In this document: positions 1 through 7,634 of the stretch, one piece after another | Numbering within the stretch: the first letter of the stretch is position 1 | How the letters are laid out: each line of letters begins with the position of its first letter | DNA from: Curtobacterium sp. VKM Ac-2865 | GTDB taxonomy: Bacteria; Actinomycetota; Actinomycetes; Actinomycetales; Microbacteriaceae | Direction: 5' to 3' | DNA length: 64,000 nucleotides | NCBI RefSeq assembly: GCF_015350905.1 | Contig: NZ_JADKRZ010000001.1 | Location: forward strand, 62,001-126,000 | The notes under the pieces: generated by a model | Seen by the model: the letters and a program-made list of their open reading frames with translations, nothing else | What the model was told of the DNA's origin: nothing | Database searches by the model: none | Position numbers and translations under genes: made by a program

Positions 1-15
1 TACGCCGAGGCCTGA
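1..15 (+). CDS. 3' end of an upstream gene, possibly smc
   Basis: The first five codons read Tyr-Ala-Glu-Ala-stop in frame 1. In actinobacteria smc commonly precedes ftsY, so this is probably the last few residues of the SMC chromosome-segregation ATPase. Four residues cannot prove that; the call rests on gene order only. Confidence 0.3.
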   Translation, partial: YAEA

Positions 16-167
16 AGGTCTCTTCCGCCGCAGGGGCCCGAGCGGGCTGCATGCGACCGGCGCCCCGGGACCGGATCGTTCCGGCCCGTACTGACGGGGA
101 CACCGAGAGGGAATACTCCCCTTCGTGTCACCCATCGTAGCGGGGCCCGGCCACATCCGCCGCGCTC

Positions 168-173
168 TAAGCT
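168..173 (+). promoter_or_regulatory. Candidate -10 box of a leaderless ftsY promoter
   Basis: TAAGCT lies 6 bases before the ftsY ATG at 180. The purine-rich GGGAGC directly abuts the start codon, too close for a normal Shine-Dalgarno site, so the message is probably leaderless. Confidence 0.4.
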
Positions 174-179
174 GGGAGC

Positions 180-1049
180 ATGGCGAGTACTTGGTCACTG
201 TCCTCCCGTCTCCGGGGCCTCTTCCAGCGGAAGACCATCGACGACACGACGTGGGACGACCTGGAGACCGCCCTCATCGGCGCCGACTTCGGCCCCGACA
301 TCTCCGAGGAGATCATCGAGGACCTCCGCGCCCGGGTCGAGCGGTACGCCACGACGGACCCCGCCGACCTGAACCGCATGCTCCGCGAGGTCCTCGAGGA
401 ACGGCTGTCCAAGCTCGACACCACGCTGAAGCTCAGCGCCCGTCCGGCCGTCGTGCTCGTCGTCGGGGTGAACGGCGTCGGCAAGACCACCACCATCGGC
501 AAGTTCGCCAAGTTCCTCAAGGCGTACGACCGCACCGTGGTCGTCGGCGCGGCTGACACCTTCCGCGCGGCAGCGGTCGAGCAGGTCGCGACGTGGGCCG
601 AGCGTGCGGGGGTCGAGGTCGTCCGGCCGTCGCAGCCCGGACAGGACCCGGCCTCGGTCGCGTACCAGACCGTCGAGAAGGCCATGCGCGACGGCACCGA
701 GATCGTCGTCATCGACACCGCGGGCCGTCTGCACACCAAGGCCGGCCTGATGGACGAGCTCGGCAAGATCAAGCGCGTCATCGAGAAGCAGACCGAGATC
801 TCCGAGGTGCTGCTGGTCCTCGACGCCACCACCGGGCAGAACGGGCTCGCACAGGCCCAGGCCTTCATCGAGGGCGCCGGCGTCACCGGGCTCGTCATCA
901 CCAAGCTCGACGGCTCGGCCAAGGCGGGCTTCGTGCTGAGCGTGCAGGAGAAGACCGGCATCCCGATCAAGCTCATCGGGCAGGGCGAGGGCATCAACGA
1001 CCTCACCGGCTTCACCCCGCACGTGTTCGTGCAGAACCTCGTGGGCTGA
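180..1049 (+). CDS. ftsY: Signal recognition particle receptor FtsY
   Basis: FtsY is the membrane-side SRP receptor GTPase. It docks the SRP-ribosome complex formed by Ffh, encoded just downstream, onto the Sec translocon. The 289-residue protein is essentially an NG domain with little of the acidic A domain found in E. coli. Visible motifs are the P-loop GVNGVGKTTT near residue 99, DTFRAAAVEQ, the G3 DTAGRL and the G4 TKLDGSAKAG. The ATG at 180 was chosen because it has a -10-like TAAGCT 6 bases upstream, consistent with a leaderless mRNA. Confidence 0.97.
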   Translation: MASTWSLSSRLRGLFQRKTIDDTTWDDLETALIGADFGPDISEEIIEDLRARVERYATTDPADLNRMLREVLEERLSKLDTTLKLSARPAVVLVVGVNGVGKTTTIGKFAKFLKAYDRTVVVGAADTFRAAAVEQVATWAERAGVEVVRPSQPGQDPASVAYQTVEKAMRDGTEIVVIDTAGRLHTKAGLMDELGKIKRVIEKQTEISEVLLVLDATTGQNGLAQAQAFIEGAGVTGLVITKLDGSAKAGFVLSVQEKTGIPIKLIGQGEGINDLTGFTPHVFVQNLVG

Positions 1050-1108
1050 GCCCGGGTACCGTCTGGGCAGTACACGGATCGTCCAGGTACATCGGAAGGG
1101 GTCCACAC

Positions 1109-1276
1109 ATGCCCGCACTGCTCATCATCGCCATCGTCATCGGCATCGTGCTGCTCGTGACCGGGATCGTCAGCGCCGCGCTGAAGTTCCTGCTGTTCAT
1201 CGGCCTCGTGCTCATCGTCCTGGCCGTCATCGGCTGGATCGTCCGCCGGGTCCGCGGCGCCGGCTCGCGCGTCTGA
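1109..1276 (+). CDS. Small hydrophobic membrane protein, 55 aa
   Basis: This is a 55-residue protein with two hydrophobic helices (about residues 3-27 and 29-45) and a short Arg-rich tail (RRVRGAGSRV), so it is probably an integral membrane protein with a cytoplasmic positive end. A purine stretch GGAAGGGG ends about 8 bases before the ATG and serves as ribosome binding site. It lies between ftsY and the palindrome at 1292, so it may be co-transcribed with ftsY. I recognise no family. It is real on the basis of frame, RBS and hydrophobicity. Confidence 0.7.
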   Translation: MPALLIIAIVIGIVLLVTGIVSAALKFLLFIGLVLIVLAVIGWIVRRVRGAGSRV

Positions 1277-1291
1277 CGACGCGTTCCGCAC

Positions 1292-1335
1292 CGGACGGGA
1301 GGCTCCCCACCAGCTGGTGGGGAGCCTCCCGTCCG
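1292..1335 (+). terminator. Perfect 44-base palindrome after the ftsY unit (family A)
   Basis: Two 22-base arms meet without a spacer (centre CCAG/CTGG). The outer part is the recurrent core CGGACGGGAGGC / GCCTCCCGTCCG. There is no T-tract. It lies downstream of the small membrane protein and before the ffh promoter, where a terminator is expected. Confidence 0.65.
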
Positions 1336-1369
1336 TCGTGGGGCCGGCCCCGACGAGCGGCGACGCCGC

Positions 1370-1456
1370 GCCCTGTAGAATCGACGGACTATGGCGCAAC
1401 CCGGCACGGCATCGCTGTGGGACGCGGCCCTGTAGAATCGTCGGACTATGGCGCAA
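1370..1456 (+). repeat. Duplicated ffh leaderless promoter and start region
   Basis: A 30-base segment occurs at 1370-1399 and again at 1427-1456 with one mismatch. Each copy holds a TAGAAT -10 box (1376-1381 and 1433-1438) and an ATG exactly 10 bases after it (1391 and 1448). The second ATG starts ffh. The first opens a 14-codon frame whose TAG stop (1433-1435) is the beginning of the second -10 box. Confidence 0.8.
1391..1435 (+). CDS. 14-codon mini-ORF in front of ffh
   Basis: The frame reads MAQPGTASLWDAAL and then stops. Its first three codons (ATG GCG CAA) are the same as those of ffh because the region is duplicated. It could be translated from a leaderless transcript starting at the upstream TAGAAT, with ffh re-initiating 12 bases later. 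It may equally be a non-functional relic. No homologue is recognised. Confidence 0.3.
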   Translation: MAQPGTASLWDAAL

Positions 1457-2998
1457 TTCGGATCGCTTTCTGATCGGCTCACCGAGACCTTCCGCAACCT
1501 GCGGACCAAGGGACGGCTCACGCCGTCGGACGTGGACGGCACCGTCCGCGAGATCCGCCGGGCCCTGCTCGACGCGGACGTCGCCCTCGAGGTCGTGAAG
1601 GCCTTCACGGCGGCGGTGCGCGAGCGTGCCCTCTCCGACGAGGTCAACCGGGCGCTCAACCCCGCACAGCAGGTCGTCCAGATCGTCAACGAGGAGCTCG
1701 TCGGCATCCTGGGCGGCCAGCAGCGCCGGCTCGAGTTCGCCAAGCGTCCGCCGACGGTGATCATGCTCGCCGGCCTCCAGGGTGCCGGCAAGACGACCCT
1801 CGCGGGCAAGCTCGGCAAGTGGCTCAAGAAGGACGGCCACACCCCGATGCTCGTCGCGGCCGACCTGCAGCGTCCGAATGCCGTGCAGCAGCTCCAGGTC
1901 GTCGGCGAGCAGGCCGGCGTGCACGTCTTCGCCCCCGAGCCCGGCAACGGCGTCGGGGACCCGGTCAAGGTCGCCAAGAACGCGATCAAGGCCGCGGTCG
2001 ACCAGCAGTACGACACCGTCATCGTGGACACCGCCGGTCGTCTCGGTGTGGACGCCGAGCTGATGAAGCAGGCCGCGAACATCCGCAAGGCCGTCGACCC
2101 GGACGAGGTCCTCTTCGTCATCGACGCGATGATCGGGCAGGACGCCGTCACGACGGCCCGCGCGTTCCAGGAGGGCGTCGACTTCACCGGCGTCGTCCTG
2201 TCCAAGCTCGACGGCGACGCCCGCGGTGGTGCTGCGCTGTCGGTCGCCAGCGTGACCGGCCGTCCGATCATGTTCGCCTCCACGGGCGAGGGCCTCGACG
2301 ACTTCGAGCCGTTCCACCCGGACCGCATGGCGAGCCGCATCCTCGACCTCGGCGACATCCTCTCCCTCATCGAGCAGGCCCAGGGCGCCTTCGACGAGGA
2401 ACAGGCGATGAAGGTCGCCGAGAAGATCGCGTCCGACACCTTCACGCTCAACGACTTCCTCGAGCAGATGCAGCAGCTCCGCAAGGCGGGGTCGATCAAG
2501 GGCATGCTCGGGATGCTCCCCGGCGCGAAGGGCATGCGCGAGGCCCTCGACAACTTCGACGAGCGCGAGATCATCCGCACCGAGGCCATCATCCAGTCGA
2601 TGACGCCGCAGGAGCGCGAGCTGCCCAAGCTCCTCAACGGCTCCCGTCGCCTCCGCATCGCGCGCGGTGCCGGGTCCACCGTGACCGAGGTCAACCAGCT
2701 CGTGAACCGCTTCGAGCAGGCGGCGAAGATGATGAAGACCGTCGCTCGCGGTGGTGTGCCGCAGATGCCGGGCATGGGGCCGATCCCGGGCATGCACGGC
2801 GGCAAGAAGGCGCAGCAGCAGGGCAGCAAGAAGAAGAAGGTCGGCAACCCGGCCAAGCGTGCGGCCCTCGCCGCCGGCACCGCCGCGCCGCAGCAGCAGG
2901 TGCCGCAGGGCTCGGGCCTCGGGCTCGGTGGCGGCAAGAAGGGCAAGGCGCCGACCGTGGAAGAGCTCGCGAGCCTGCAGAAGTTCCTGGGTCGCTGA
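1448..2998 (+). CDS. ffh: Signal recognition particle protein Ffh
   Basis: Ffh is the SRP54 GTPase that binds the SRP RNA and signal peptides at the ribosome and hands them to FtsY. The 516-residue protein has an N domain, a G domain (P-loop GLQGAGKTT near residue 107, DTAGRL, SKLDGDARGG) and a methionine-rich M domain from about residue 330 (MLGMLPGAKGM, and MPGMGPIPGM near the end), followed by a basic Ala/Gln/Lys-rich tail of about 70 residues. The start at 1448 has TAGAAT 10 bases upstream and no Shine-Dalgarno site, so translation is probably leaderless. Confidence 0.98.
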   Translation: MAQFGSLSDRLTETFRNLRTKGRLTPSDVDGTVREIRRALLDADVALEVVKAFTAAVRERALSDEVNRALNPAQQVVQIVNEELVGILGGQQRRLEFAKRPPTVIMLAGLQGAGKTTLAGKLGKWLKKDGHTPMLVAADLQRPNAVQQLQVVGEQAGVHVFAPEPGNGVGDPVKVAKNAIKAAVDQQYDTVIVDTAGRLGVDAELMKQAANIRKAVDPDEVLFVIDAMIGQDAVTTARAFQEGVDFTGVVLSKLDGDARGGAALSVASVTGRPIMFASTGEGLDDFEPFHPDRMASRILDLGDILSLIEQAQGAFDEEQAMKVAEKIASDTFTLNDFLEQMQQLRKAGSIKGMLGMLPGAKGMREALDNFDEREIIRTEAIIQSMTPQERELPKLLNGSRRLRIARGAGSTVTEVNQLVNRFEQAAKMMKTVARGGVPQMPGMGPIPGMHGGKKAQQQGSKKKKVGNPAKRAALAAGTAAPQQQVPQGSGLGLGGGKKGKAPTVEELASLQKFLGR

Positions 2999-3013
2999 CG
3001 CGACCACCTGCAT

Positions 3014-3053
3014 GACGGGAGGCCCGGTGCCAGCTGGCACCGGGCCTCCCGTC
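3014..3053 (+). terminator. Perfect 40-base palindrome after ffh (family A)
   Basis: Arms GACGGGAGGCCCGGTGCCAG and its exact complement meet at CCAG/CTGG, 16 bases after the ffh stop codon. The 38-base core is identical to the element at 63465-63502. There is no T-tract. Confidence 0.65.
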
Positions 3054-3100
3054 TGCCTGTGGTGCGTTCTGACCCACCGCGCCGGACTCAGCGAGTCGGA

Positions 3101-3213
3101 TCGCGCGTAGGGGGTCCGAAATTCCGACCCCCTACGCGCGATGCGACCTACGACGCGCGATTCGACCTCCGACGCGCGAATCAGCCTGCGACGCGCGGGA
3201 CCGCCTGCGGCGT
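3101..3213 (-). repeat. 19-base unit array with hairpin cap, 3' of ybdK (family B)
   Basis: Read on the minus strand from the ybdK stop, four units of exactly 19 bases (3213-3195, 3194-3176, 3175-3157, 3156-3138; consensus GCGTCGnAGGTCGAATCGC) are followed by a fifth, GCGTAGGGGGTCGGAATTT, which folds on its inverse to form a hairpin spanning 3141-3101. The array directly abuts the stop codon. The same design follows trmD and glgB. Confidence 0.75.
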
Positions 3214-4343
3214 CAGAGCGAGTCGCTCAGTTCGGCGACCAGGTGCCGGACGACCGCGCGCAGGTCGCCTCCGTGCTCCTGCGCGACCTTGAGCTGCCGC
3301 TGGTAGGACGCGCCGCGCTCGATCATCGTGTCGAGGTGGTGCAGCTCCTGCTGGCAGCCCAGGCGCTCCGCGATCGGGTCGAGCCGTGTCACCAGGTCGT
3401 GGACCTCGTCGGTGACCAGCCGCTCGTCGCCGGCCACGTTCGTGATGATCTCGGCGTCCATGCCGTAGCGGGCGGCACGCCACTTGTTCTCGCGGACGAA
3501 CCAGGGCTGCATGGTCGGCAGGGTCTCGCCGGCGTCGAGCCGGTCCGAGGACGCGGTCACCAGGCACTGGACGAGCGCGGTGACGGCGCCGACCTCCTGC
3601 AGGGTCGAGATGCCGTCGGAGACCCGGTTCTCCAGCGTGCCCCAGCCCGGCGAGGGGCGGATGTCCCAGCGGAGGTCCTTGACGCCGTCGATCACACCGG
3701 TGTGGGTGAGGTCGCCGACGACCTCCTCGAAGTTGGCCCATGCGCCGAGCTGGGGCGGGAGGCCGCCGGTGGGGAGCTGCTGGAACATCAGGGCACGGTT
3801 CGAGGCGTACCCGGTGTCGGTGCCGGCCCAGAACGGACTCGACGCGGTGAAGGCCTGCAGGTGCGGCACGTACGCGAGCATCGCGTTCATGATCGGGACC
3901 GCCTTGTCGCGGTCGTCGATCCCGACGTGCACGTGGACGCCCCAGATGAGCATCTGACGGCCCCACCACCGCGTGCGGTCGATGAGCTCCGTGTAGTGCT
4001 CGCTGTCCGGCGTGATCTCCTGCTGGTCCCACACGGCGAACGGATGCGTGCCGGAGCACATGACCTGGGCGCCGAGCGGCTCGGCGGCGTCGATGACCTC
4101 GCCGATCGTGGCGGAGAGCTCCGAGGTGGCCCCGTGGACGGTGTCGTGCACGCCGGTGACGACCTCGACCGTGTTGGTGAGCAGCTCCTCGGTGACCTTG
4201 TCGTGGTCGCCGAGTCGCTCGTGCACGGCGGCGATGACGGCGGGCGCGCGCGGGGTCAGGTCGCCGGTGTCGCGGTCGACCAGCGGGAGCTCCCACTCGA
4301 CGCCGAGGGTCGACGGGCGGGACTCGGTGAAGCGGATGTCCAT
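3213..4343 (-). CDS. YbdK-family carboxylate-amine ligase (glutamate-cysteine ligase type 2)
   Basis: This 376-residue protein belongs to the YbdK/GCS2 family of ATP-dependent carboxylate-amine ligases, whose best-known activity is weak glutamate-cysteine ligation. Family hallmarks are the N-terminal STLGVEWELPLVD, GTHPFAVW, the histidine stretch HVHVGI and the C-terminal TSSDRLDAG region. The ATG at 4343 has AGGA about 9 bases upstream; an ATG three codons earlier is also possible. It diverges from the aroA-like operon across a 128-base gap. The true substrate cannot be read from the sequence. Confidence 0.88.
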   Translation of the reverse strand: MDIRFTESRPSTLGVEWELPLVDRDTGDLTPRAPAVIAAVHERLGDHDKVTEELLTNTVEVVTGVHDTVHGATSELSATIGEVIDAAEPLGAQVMCSGTHPFAVWDQQEITPDSEHYTELIDRTRWWGRQMLIWGVHVHVGIDDRDKAVPIMNAMLAYVPHLQAFTASSPFWAGTDTGYASNRALMFQQLPTGGLPPQLGAWANFEEVVGDLTHTGVIDGVKDLRWDIRPSPGWGTLENRVSDGISTLQEVGAVTALVQCLVTASSDRLDAGETLPTMQPWFVRENKWRAARYGMDAEIITNVAGDERLVTDEVHDLVTRLDPIAERLGCQQELHHLDTMIERGASYQRQLKVAQEHGGDLRAVVRHLVAELSDSL

Positions 4344-4471
4344 GCTGTACATCCTGCCGGGGAGGTTGTCGGACACGCACAACGAACCGCAGTGTCGATC
4401 GTGCGGATCCGGTTCTCAGGACCTTCACACCAGGACTACCGTAGAAGCGCCGCACAGGGAATGAGGTACGC

Positions 4472-7400
4472 ATGCAGCTGGTCGTCCGCGGTTCGTCCGC
4501 ACCGCTCGTCGGGGAACTCGACATCCCGGTCTCGAAGTACCACGCGCACCGCGCACTGGTGCTCGCGTCGCTGGCGAAGGGGACGAGCATCGTCTACGGG
4601 ATCAGCGCAACGCGACAGGTCGAGTGGACCGTCGGCACGCTCCGTGCCCTCGGTGTCGACGTCAAGCGCCGTGGCGACGAGTACCACGTCACCGGGCTCG
4701 GCGGCCGGTACGAGGCCACCGACGTCGTCGACCACGGCTCCCGCGGGGCCGACGGTCTGCTGAACATGGGTTCCTCCGGCACCACGCTGTACTTCATGAC
4801 CGGCCTGGCGTCCCTGGCCGACAAGCCGATGACGCTCTCCGGGATGAAGTACTTCCAGCGTCGTCCGATCAAAGCGCTGCTGACCTCGCTGACGCAGATG
4901 GGCATCCAGCTCGACGCCCCGAACGACTGCCCGCCCGTCACCGTGCAGCCGGGGCGTCCCCGCGGTGGCGATGTCTCGATCGCCGGCACCCTGTCGCAGT
5001 GGGTGTCGGGGCTGCTGCTCGTCGCACCGTTCGCGGAGCAGGAGACCCGCATCCACATCACCGGCGGGCGGCTGAACGAGCAGCCCTACGTCGAGCTGAC
5101 GGTCCGGATGATGCGGCAGTTCGGCCTGCGGGTCGACGTCTCTGACGACTGGCTCGAGTACCGGATCCCGGCGGGCCAGCAGGCCACGCCGCACGACTAC
5201 GTCATCCCGCCGGACATCGGCTCGGCCGCGTTCGGCATCGCCGCCGCCGGCATCCGCGAGTCGAACGTGCTGCTGCGTGGCCTGCGGTCCTTCACCACGG
5301 CGGACACCGACCACCCGGAGAGCGAGTTCCTCGACCTCGCCACCGCCATGGGCGTCCCGATGCGCATCGACGAGGAGACCGGCTTCGTGCGCATCGAGCA
5401 CGACGGCTCCCCGCTGCGCCCCCTCGACATCGACTGCCAGCCGATCCCCGACCTGCTGCCGGTCCTGTCGACGATGGCGACCTTCACCGAGGGCACGACC
5501 CGGCTCTGGAACGTGGCGCACATCCGCCTGAAGGAGTCCGACCGCGTCGCCGCGATGCTCCAGCTGAACCGGATGGGCGGTCGCGCCGAGCAGGGCGCCG
5601 ACGAGCTCCGCGTCACGGGTGTGGGCGCCGGTGCGCTGCAGGGCGCGTCGATGTCGTCGTTCAACGACCACCGCGTGCTGATGTCCCTGGCCGTCGCCGC
5701 GACCCGGGCCGAGGGCGTCTCCGCACTCACCTACCCCCGGGCCTACCGGATCTCCTACCCGACCTTCCTCGAGGCGATGAACTCCGTCGGCCTGGACATG
5801 CAGGTCGGCGACGCCGAGGCCACGATCGCAGAAGCCGAGATCCGCGCGGACCGGGCCGAGATCGTCGACCAGCGCACCGACCTCGGCGAGGACACCACCG
5901 CGGCCGCCCGTGCCGAGGACCTGCCGGCGCTCGCCGGGGTCGACGCCGAACCGCTGGTCCTCAGCGAGAAGGTGCGCTCGCTCGCCGAGACCGACCCCGA
6001 CGGCCTCGCCGTGATCGAGGTCGGCGGTCCGGAGCCGGTGAACACGACCTGGCGGGAACTGCAGGACGAGGCTGACCGGGTGTCCGCCCTGCTCCTCGAG
6101 CTCGGGGTGCGCCGCGGTGAGTCCGTCGCGATGCAGTTGCCGAACTGGCGCGAGTTCGTCTCGATCACCCTCGGGGCGATCCAGATCGGCGCCGTCGCGA
6201 CGCCGATCATGCCGGTCTTCGGGCCCCGCGAGACCACCATGACGCTCGCTCGGTCCCGCGCCCGCGTCGTCTTCCTGCCGAACGTCTTCCGCAAGCGACG
6301 CCCGGCCCTGGAACTCCTCGACGTCATCGACGAAGCCGCCGCCCAGAAGCGTCGGCTCGCGGTCGAGCACGTGATCGTGCTGCGCTCCGAGGCCCGCGGC
6401 CCGGGGGAGACCCCGACGAACCAGCCGCCCGTGCCCGCCGACGCCTTCGAGCGCGTCGCGGCGAGCGAGTGGAACTGGCGCTACTGGGACACCGCGCTCG
6501 GCTCGGTGCAGGTCGACGTCGAGCAGATCCGCTCGCACGCCCCGACCCCGGACGACATCTGCCAGCTCCTCTTCACCTCCGGCACCACCGGCGAGCCGAA
6601 GGGCGTCCAGCACCCGCACCGCACGCTCGGCCTGGCCACGGCGATGCACGTCGCCCAGTCGGGACTGACGAGCGAGGACCGGATCTACATCCCGTCGCCG
6701 CTCGCGCACCAGACCGGGTTCCTCTACGGCATGCTGCTGGCCTTCCGTCTGGGTGCACCGCAGGTCATCCAGCCCGTGTGGGACGGCCGCGCGGCGCTCG
6801 AGCAGGCCTTCGGCGCGGCGGGGGCGACCTTCGTGCAGTGCGCGACGCCGTTCCTCACCGACCTGGTCGACCTGGTCGAGGCCGGTGCCCCGGCACCAGA
6901 GAGCCTGCGCATCTTCGTGCCGACCGGCGCCGCGGTGCCCCGTGCCCTCGCGCAGCGGGCCGCCACGGTGCTCGGCACGGCGATCCTCGGCGCGTTCGGC
7001 ACCAGCGAGACGTGCCTCGGCGCGCTCTCCAGCCCGAGCGACGACCCCGCCGCGGCGTACGGCCACGACGGTCGGGCGCTCCCCGGCATCAGCATCCGCA
7101 TCGTCGACGACGAGGGCACCGAGTTGCCGGCGGACACCGAGGGCAACTTCGAGCTGTCCTCGCCGACGATGTTCGACGGCTACCTCGACCGCCCCGACCT
7201 GACCGACGACGTCTTCACCCCCGACGGCTGGTACCGCACCGGCGACCTGGCCAAGGTGGACGCCAACGGCTTCCTCTCGATCACCGGTCGCGTCAAGGAC
7301 GTCATCAACCGCGGCGGTGAGAAGATCCCGGTCGTGGAGATCGAGAACCTGCTCTACCAGCACCCGCTCGTGACGGACGTCGCGATCGTGGCGATGCCCG

Positions 7401-7630
7401 ACGCGCGCCTCGGCGAGCGGGCCTGCGCCTACGTGGTGTCGGCACGCTCCGACGAGCCGCTCGACTTCGCCGGCATGCAGCAGTACCTGGAGCACGCCGG
7501 CGTCAGCAGGTACTACTGGCCCGAGCGGCTCGAGTACATCGACGAGCTGCCGCGCAACGCGGTGGGCAAGGTCCAGAAGAACGTCCTGCGCGAGCAGGTC
7601 GCCGCGCTCGTGAGCACGAAGGAGAACTGA
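4472..7630 (+). CDS. Fusion of EPSP-synthase-like domain and acyl-CoA ligase
   Basis: A 1052-residue fusion. Residues 1-440 are an EPSP-synthase (AroA) fold: SKYHAHRA at 21-28, RRPIKAL at 130-136, TLSQW near 173, RLKESDR at 352-358 and NDHR at 398-401. Residues 440-495 are an acidic Ala/Glu-rich linker. Residues 495-1052 are an AMP-forming acyl-CoA ligase with the P-loop FTSGTTGEPKG (701-711), YRTGDL, GRVKDVINRGGEKI and the distal catalytic Lys in NAVGKVQK. Two classical EPSPS residues are lost: Arg of NAGTAMRP is Tyr, and the C-terminal Lys of the SKTFP motif is Ile. It is therefore probably not the housekeeping AroA. Inferred role: activation and dehydration of shikimate-derived acid for cyclohexanecarboxyl-CoA. 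The RBS is GGAATGAGG before the ATG. Confidence 0.9.
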   Translation: MQLVVRGSSAPLVGELDIPVSKYHAHRALVLASLAKGTSIVYGISATRQVEWTVGTLRALGVDVKRRGDEYHVTGLGGRYEATDVVDHGSRGADGLLNMGSSGTTLYFMTGLASLADKPMTLSGMKYFQRRPIKALLTSLTQMGIQLDAPNDCPPVTVQPGRPRGGDVSIAGTLSQWVSGLLLVAPFAEQETRIHITGGRLNEQPYVELTVRMMRQFGLRVDVSDDWLEYRIPAGQQATPHDYVIPPDIGSAAFGIAAAGIRESNVLLRGLRSFTTADTDHPESEFLDLATAMGVPMRIDEETGFVRIEHDGSPLRPLDIDCQPIPDLLPVLSTMATFTEGTTRLWNVAHIRLKESDRVAAMLQLNRMGGRAEQGADELRVTGVGAGALQGASMSSFNDHRVLMSLAVAATRAEGVSALTYPRAYRISYPTFLEAMNSVGLDMQVGDAEATIAEAEIRADRAEIVDQRTDLGEDTTAAARAEDLPALAGVDAEPLVLSEKVRSLAETDPDGLAVIEVGGPEPVNTTWRELQDEADRVSALLLELGVRRGESVAMQLPNWREFVSITLGAIQIGAVATPIMPVFGPRETTMTLARSRARVVFLPNVFRKRRPALELLDVIDEAAAQKRRLAVEHVIVLRSEARGPGETPTNQPPVPADAFERVAASEWNWRYWDTALGSVQVDVEQIRSHAPTPDDICQLLFTSGTTGEPKGVQHPHRTLGLATAMHVAQSGLTSEDRIYIPSPLAHQTGFLYGMLLAFRLGAPQVIQPVWDGRAALEQAFGAAGATFVQCATPFLTDLVDLVEAGAPAPESLRIFVPTGAAVPRALAQRAATVLGTAILGAFGTSETCLGALSSPSDDPAAAYGHDGRALPGISIRIVDDEGTELPADTEGNFELSSPTMFDGYLDRPDLTDDVFTPDGWYRTGDLAKVDANGFLSITGRVKDVINRGGEKIPVVEIENLLYQHPLVTDVAIVAMPDARLGERACAYVVSARSDEPLDFAGMQQYLEHAGVSRYYWPERLEYIDELPRNAVGKVQKNVLREQVAALVSTKEN

Positions 7631-7634
7631 GACG

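Noticed and set aside
167-3040. Very long minus-strand open frame across ftsY and ffh
   Set aside because: It is antisense to two unmistakable genes; the high GC third-position bias keeps the complementary frame open. The translation is Arg/Leu-rich with no motif.
3138-3213. 19-base unit array considered as CRISPR or as a phage attachment site
   Set aside because: Units are contiguous with no spacers, and no integrase or tRNA is present; xerC at 21278 is the housekeeping recombinase.
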